Assembly: GCF_000213175.1 (NCBI RefSeq)
Contig: NW_009799179.1
Coordinates: forward strand, 7,549,981-7,613,980
DNA: 64,000 nucleotides
Direction of reading: 5' to 3'
Source of the DNA: Neurospora tetrasperma FGSC 2508
Taxonomy: Eukaryota > Ascomycota > Sordariomycetes > Sordariales > Sordariaceae
Position 1 is the first letter of the stretch. The number at the start of each line of letters is the position of its first letter. The notes beneath the pieces are model-generated. The model searched no databases, was not told where the DNA came from, and saw only the letters and a program-made list of their open reading frames with translations. The position numbers were made by a program, and so were the translations under genes. Positions 60,926 to 64,000 of the stretch are shown here, one piece after another.

Positions 60926-63036
60926 ATGGCATATACTTTCCTGGACGCGGTCGCGGCCACTGGCCAGCGCATTTCCGCGTTCTTCCAGACCCTCACCATT
61001 TTTCTCCTCGACCATACCCTCCGACCGGCCTTTAGTTTGTTCTCAAGCAACTTTAACATTCCTCTGCTTGAGGGGCCCCCACCTCAGCAAACCGCCGCCG
61101 GTGAAGAGCAACAAGAACACCCGCGTCCCGAGCTTGGGCAATTTCAACAACAACAGCAACAACCTTCACATCAGCTTGACATCCAAGATCAGGATTCTGT
61201 CACTGCCACTCCCGCAACCACATCTCAATCGCATTTCAAGAATCAATCTGAAGACGCCTCTGCTACCAATCTTAACGCTCTTCCGCAAGCGTCCTTCTTG
61301 TCGCTTACGCCCGAACAAGCAAACAGCTCGAAGCTGCCCGACACGGAACCCGACATGGCCCGCACGTCATCGGCCACGGCCACGCTGGCACCAGAACAGC
61401 AGCCGCTCAAAAAGATTCCCGTTCCCAACATCCTTCCCGCCTTGCCCCTAGTTGCCCCTGCAAAGGAGAATGCGGCCCCTGTCAAGGCCGGCTCTACTGT
61501 TGCCGCCTCTGCCGATTCTGAGAACAACCTCACCGGAGATTTGGAACGTCTAAGCATTGCGACTGACGCCGCTGCTGTCGCCGCAACCGGTGTCGTCGGT
61601 TCCGGCAATCGGGTTTTGGCAACTCAGCAGCCATTGGATAACACCACCCAGGATAACAACACCACACCTGCCGCAGCCGCTGATGGTGCCAATGATGCCG
61701 AACCTCGGCAACACCTCAAGACCAACGTCTTTCATGGCCATGGCCCTAGTACTAGTGTCGGTTGGAATATCGTCGACTCGCTTCCCAGGGCCCCGGTTGT
61801 CCGCTCCCCCGCTGTCCCTATCAATCATGAGCTCTCGCAGACTAGTCAGCTGAAGGAGGGTTTTACTGATAGCGCAGCCCAACTCGAGGCCGAACTTGAG
61901 ACGCCTGAGGAGGCTGCTGAAAGAGCTATGCACGCTGGCTTCATGAGGGAGGCTTTGGATATGGTATGTCTCCATGCTGCTTGACTGCTCTCATGCTTGT
62001 GTCATCGGTTGCTAACTGGTTTCGATTGTAGGCCCGACTCGCCCTCAAGACCAACGAGACGCCTGTCGGCTGCGTACTTGTGTACAAGGACCGAGTAATC
62101 GCCAGGGGCATGAACGCAACCAACGTCAGCCGCAACGGCACTCGACATGCCGAGCTCATGGCTATTTGTGCTCTGCTGTCCTACTCTGGTGACGCTGATC
62201 TTGAGCCTAAGAACGCGCAACCCCAGTGCAACCACGATGAGCCTAGCGTTTGGGGCGATGTTGACCCCCGTGACGGCCACCTCTTTCCCTACGGCCAAAA
62301 ACTTCACCCTGCTCCTCGCGTTGACCGATCGGTTATTTCCGAGTGCACCCTTTACGTTACGGTCGAGCCTTGCGTCATGTGCGCCTCGCTTCTTCGCCAG
62401 CTTCGTATCAAGAAGGTTTACTTTGGTGCTGTCAACGACAAGTTTGGCGGAACTGGAGGTGTTTTCCGCATTCATAAGAACTCCCCTTTCTCAATGGCTT
62501 CAGCCCCTCCGTCGCCTGCGCCCCAGAACGGCAAGGGTATCGCGAGACCCGCTTTGGAGCGTCGCCCCGTTTCGGCTCTGAACATCGGCACTGGTGGAGT
62601 TGAAGGTCAGGAGCCTGAGCCTGCCGGTGATGAAATCGACGAGTCTAAGCAGAATGAGACTGTGGGCAAGCAACCTGGCCAGGACACCACGTCTCTCTTC
62701 GAGCCTGAACTGCATGGCGATGGTGGCAATGTGGAGCCAGGCTATGAGGTAGAGGGTGGTTGGGGACGCGATGAGGCCGTCACCTTGCTCAGGCAGTTCT
62801 ACGTCCAAGAGAACGGACGGGCTCCCGTTCCCAGGAAGAAGGAAGGTAGAGCGGCCCGCTTGGCGGCTATGATGGAGCGCGATGGCCATGCTGGCGGGCC
62901 GATGGCCGATGCCCCTGCGGTTCCCAAGCCAGAGGAGAATGGCACTTCCGTTGATGGGGATGGTGCGGCGCAGGAAGGTGAAGAGGATACGGAAAAGACG
63001 GAGGATGAGCACTCCGGTAACAGCTCGGATGCATGA
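60926..63036 (+). CDS. tad2: tRNA-specific adenosine-34 deaminase catalytic subunit Tad2, with long N-terminal extension
   Basis: Exon 1 is 60926-61963 and exon 2 is 62032-63036; the 68-nt intron (donor GTATGT, GCTAAC branch, acceptor TGTAG) is phase 0; 680 residues. The deaminase domain spans about 330-500: EEAAERAMHAGFMREALDM closes exon 1 and ARLALKTNETPVGCV opens exon 2. Zinc and catalytic residues are H385-A-E387 (RHAELMAI) and C460/C463 in EPCVMCASLL, followed by KKVYFGAVNDKFGG. The 75-residue insertion between these motifs is longer than in yeast. Family knowledge: Tad2 with Tad3 converts A34 to inosine in tRNA anticodons and is essential. Yeast Tad2 is about 250 residues, so the first 330 residues here are extra: a hydrophobic start (FFQTLTIFLLDHTLRPAF), poly-Gln, and Ala/Thr-rich disorder. 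The C terminus (about 510-680) is acidic and disordered with one helix (EAVTLLRQFYVQENGRAPV). Confidence 0.9.
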
Positions 63037-63876
63037 ACCGAGTGATTGCATGAAGCTGCTGTCTTGGTTGTAGCAGTCTGGCATGCAGAACCTGTGCTCT
63101 GGAGAAGTGTTCAGGTTATTGATATGTGAAGGTATGTCTCCCTTCACCTTCTCTTTCCTTCTACATGCCATATACCGTATACCAACTGTTGATCCATAGG
63201 TAATATCTTTTCGAGCATCAAGAAGTGAAAGAGACTATACAGTTCTCAAAAAAACACTGCATGCATGAGAGCTTAAGGCATGGAATGGAGTAGCACGAGC
63301 TATGGCGGGGAGGCTTTTGTGTTTTTGCATCGATTTTCTTGATGGGTAGTGTTTGAGCATTGGTTTGCATGTAGAGGATCAGTATCACGAGACTATGGGC
63401 TTCAGGTTATGGAAAAGTTATGGGTATGTGAGGAGGCAAGGAAGTGGAAAAGAGAAGAGAAGAAATTATGCCTCACGGCTTTACGAAATTTAAGCAGGTT
63501 ACACACGTCGACCAGGAATAGATATCGCGGGTTTGACGTAAATGCCATCTGGAGGCCTTTCTATTCCAAGTGAACGAGGGCTTATCATGGCTTGTGATCA
63601 TGATGGGTGACCAATTAAAGATTGCGGGCTGGAAAACTTCAACACGCTCTGTTGGGCTTTGCTGATGCTTATGTCTTGATATGTATGTACTAAACGTATA
63701 AATACGATGTCTCCTGATCATCTGAGCTCGAGTCTTGAGCAAAGATCACTATCCAACAACCCATCTTCTCACACTTGGACTTCCCCAAAGCCTCGGCCCT
63801 ACAGCGAAACCCAATTCTCTTCTCCAGCACAGTCCTCATATAGAGCCCCTTCCCTTCCACTACCTCCCCCTGCTCT
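63037..63876. other. Convergent spacer near right edge
   Basis: 3' flank of tad2 and of a minus-strand gene entering from the right edge. No gene recognised. Confidence 0.5.
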
Positions 63877-64000
63877 TCATCTACGGTAAACCTCCTCAAC
63901 AGCCTCCGCATTCCGCCTCCAATCAACCAATCCCTGCTCCTCCCCCCCCTCCACATCAACAATCATAACCTCCCTAATCCTCTCCACTTCCTCCTTCGTA
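63877..64000 (-). CDS. Partial 3' end of a minus-strand gene (edge-truncated)
   Basis: From the right edge a frame of about 40 codons runs to a TGA at 63879-63877. It reads as a hydrophilic Glu/Val/Arg-rich C-terminal end (EEVERIREVMIVDVEG ... LVDWRRNAEAVEEVYRR) with G-ending Glu and Arg codons typical of coding DNA. Too short to identify. Confidence 0.4.
   Translation of the reverse strand, partial: TKEEVERIREVMIVDVEGGEEQGLVDWRRNAEAVEEVYRR

Overview
This window is nuclear DNA of a filamentous ascomycete, most likely a Sordariales species of the Neurospora/Sordaria type. The reasons are: short introns of about 50-100 nt with GTRNGT-like donors, CTAAC or CTGAC branch points and YAG acceptors; long pyrimidine-rich 5' leaders; intergenic spaces of several kb; and several recognisable fungal families (SREBP-type bHLH factor, AzgA purine permease, AA8 cytochrome, Lunapark, a GRIP golgin with fungal domain spacing). 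The species assignment is an inference. I saw no prokaryotic, viral, CRISPR, tRNA or rRNA feature.

Layout. 1-7.6 kb is gene-poor and holds one two-exon bHLH transcription factor (1993-3175, minus). A small secreted cytochrome-domain (AA8) gene lies at 7611-8697. From 9.4 to 19.6 kb runs a belt of orphan genes for disordered proteins rich in Arg, Ser, Gly, Tyr and Pro (9477-10511, 12508-13419, 15054-16030, 17351-18036, 18681-19578). Two of these are broken only by in-frame stop codons that fit C-to-T changes. Next comes a membrane-traffic pair in divergent orientation: a GRIP-domain golgin (19857-23400, minus) and the ER-junction protein Lunapark (25287-26540, plus). Two more disordered orphan genes follow (27472-28919, with a reading-frame conflict; 30895-33108, with an imperfect repeat of about 27 residues). 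33.1-39.4 kb has no confident gene.

The right part is denser. It holds an AzgA-type purine permease in five exons (39429-41498), a BAR-SH3 adaptor (42649-44373, minus), a DUF2439/Mte1-like DNA-repair protein (45845-49006), two same-strand proteins that each carry only half of a Zn2Cys6 cluster plus C-terminal hydrophobic segments (51174-53229 and 55904-58312), the tRNA wobble adenosine deaminase subunit Tad2 with a long N-terminal extension (60926-63036), and the 3' end of a minus-strand gene at the right edge.

Most genes are unrelated housekeeping or regulatory units, as usual in fungal chromosomes, so no pathway cluster is claimed. The most unusual material is the pair of half-zinc-cluster proteins with membrane-like tails and the belt of disordered orphan genes with stop-codon breaks. 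Exon borders were placed by eye from splice consensus and frame continuity. They have not been tested against transcripts.
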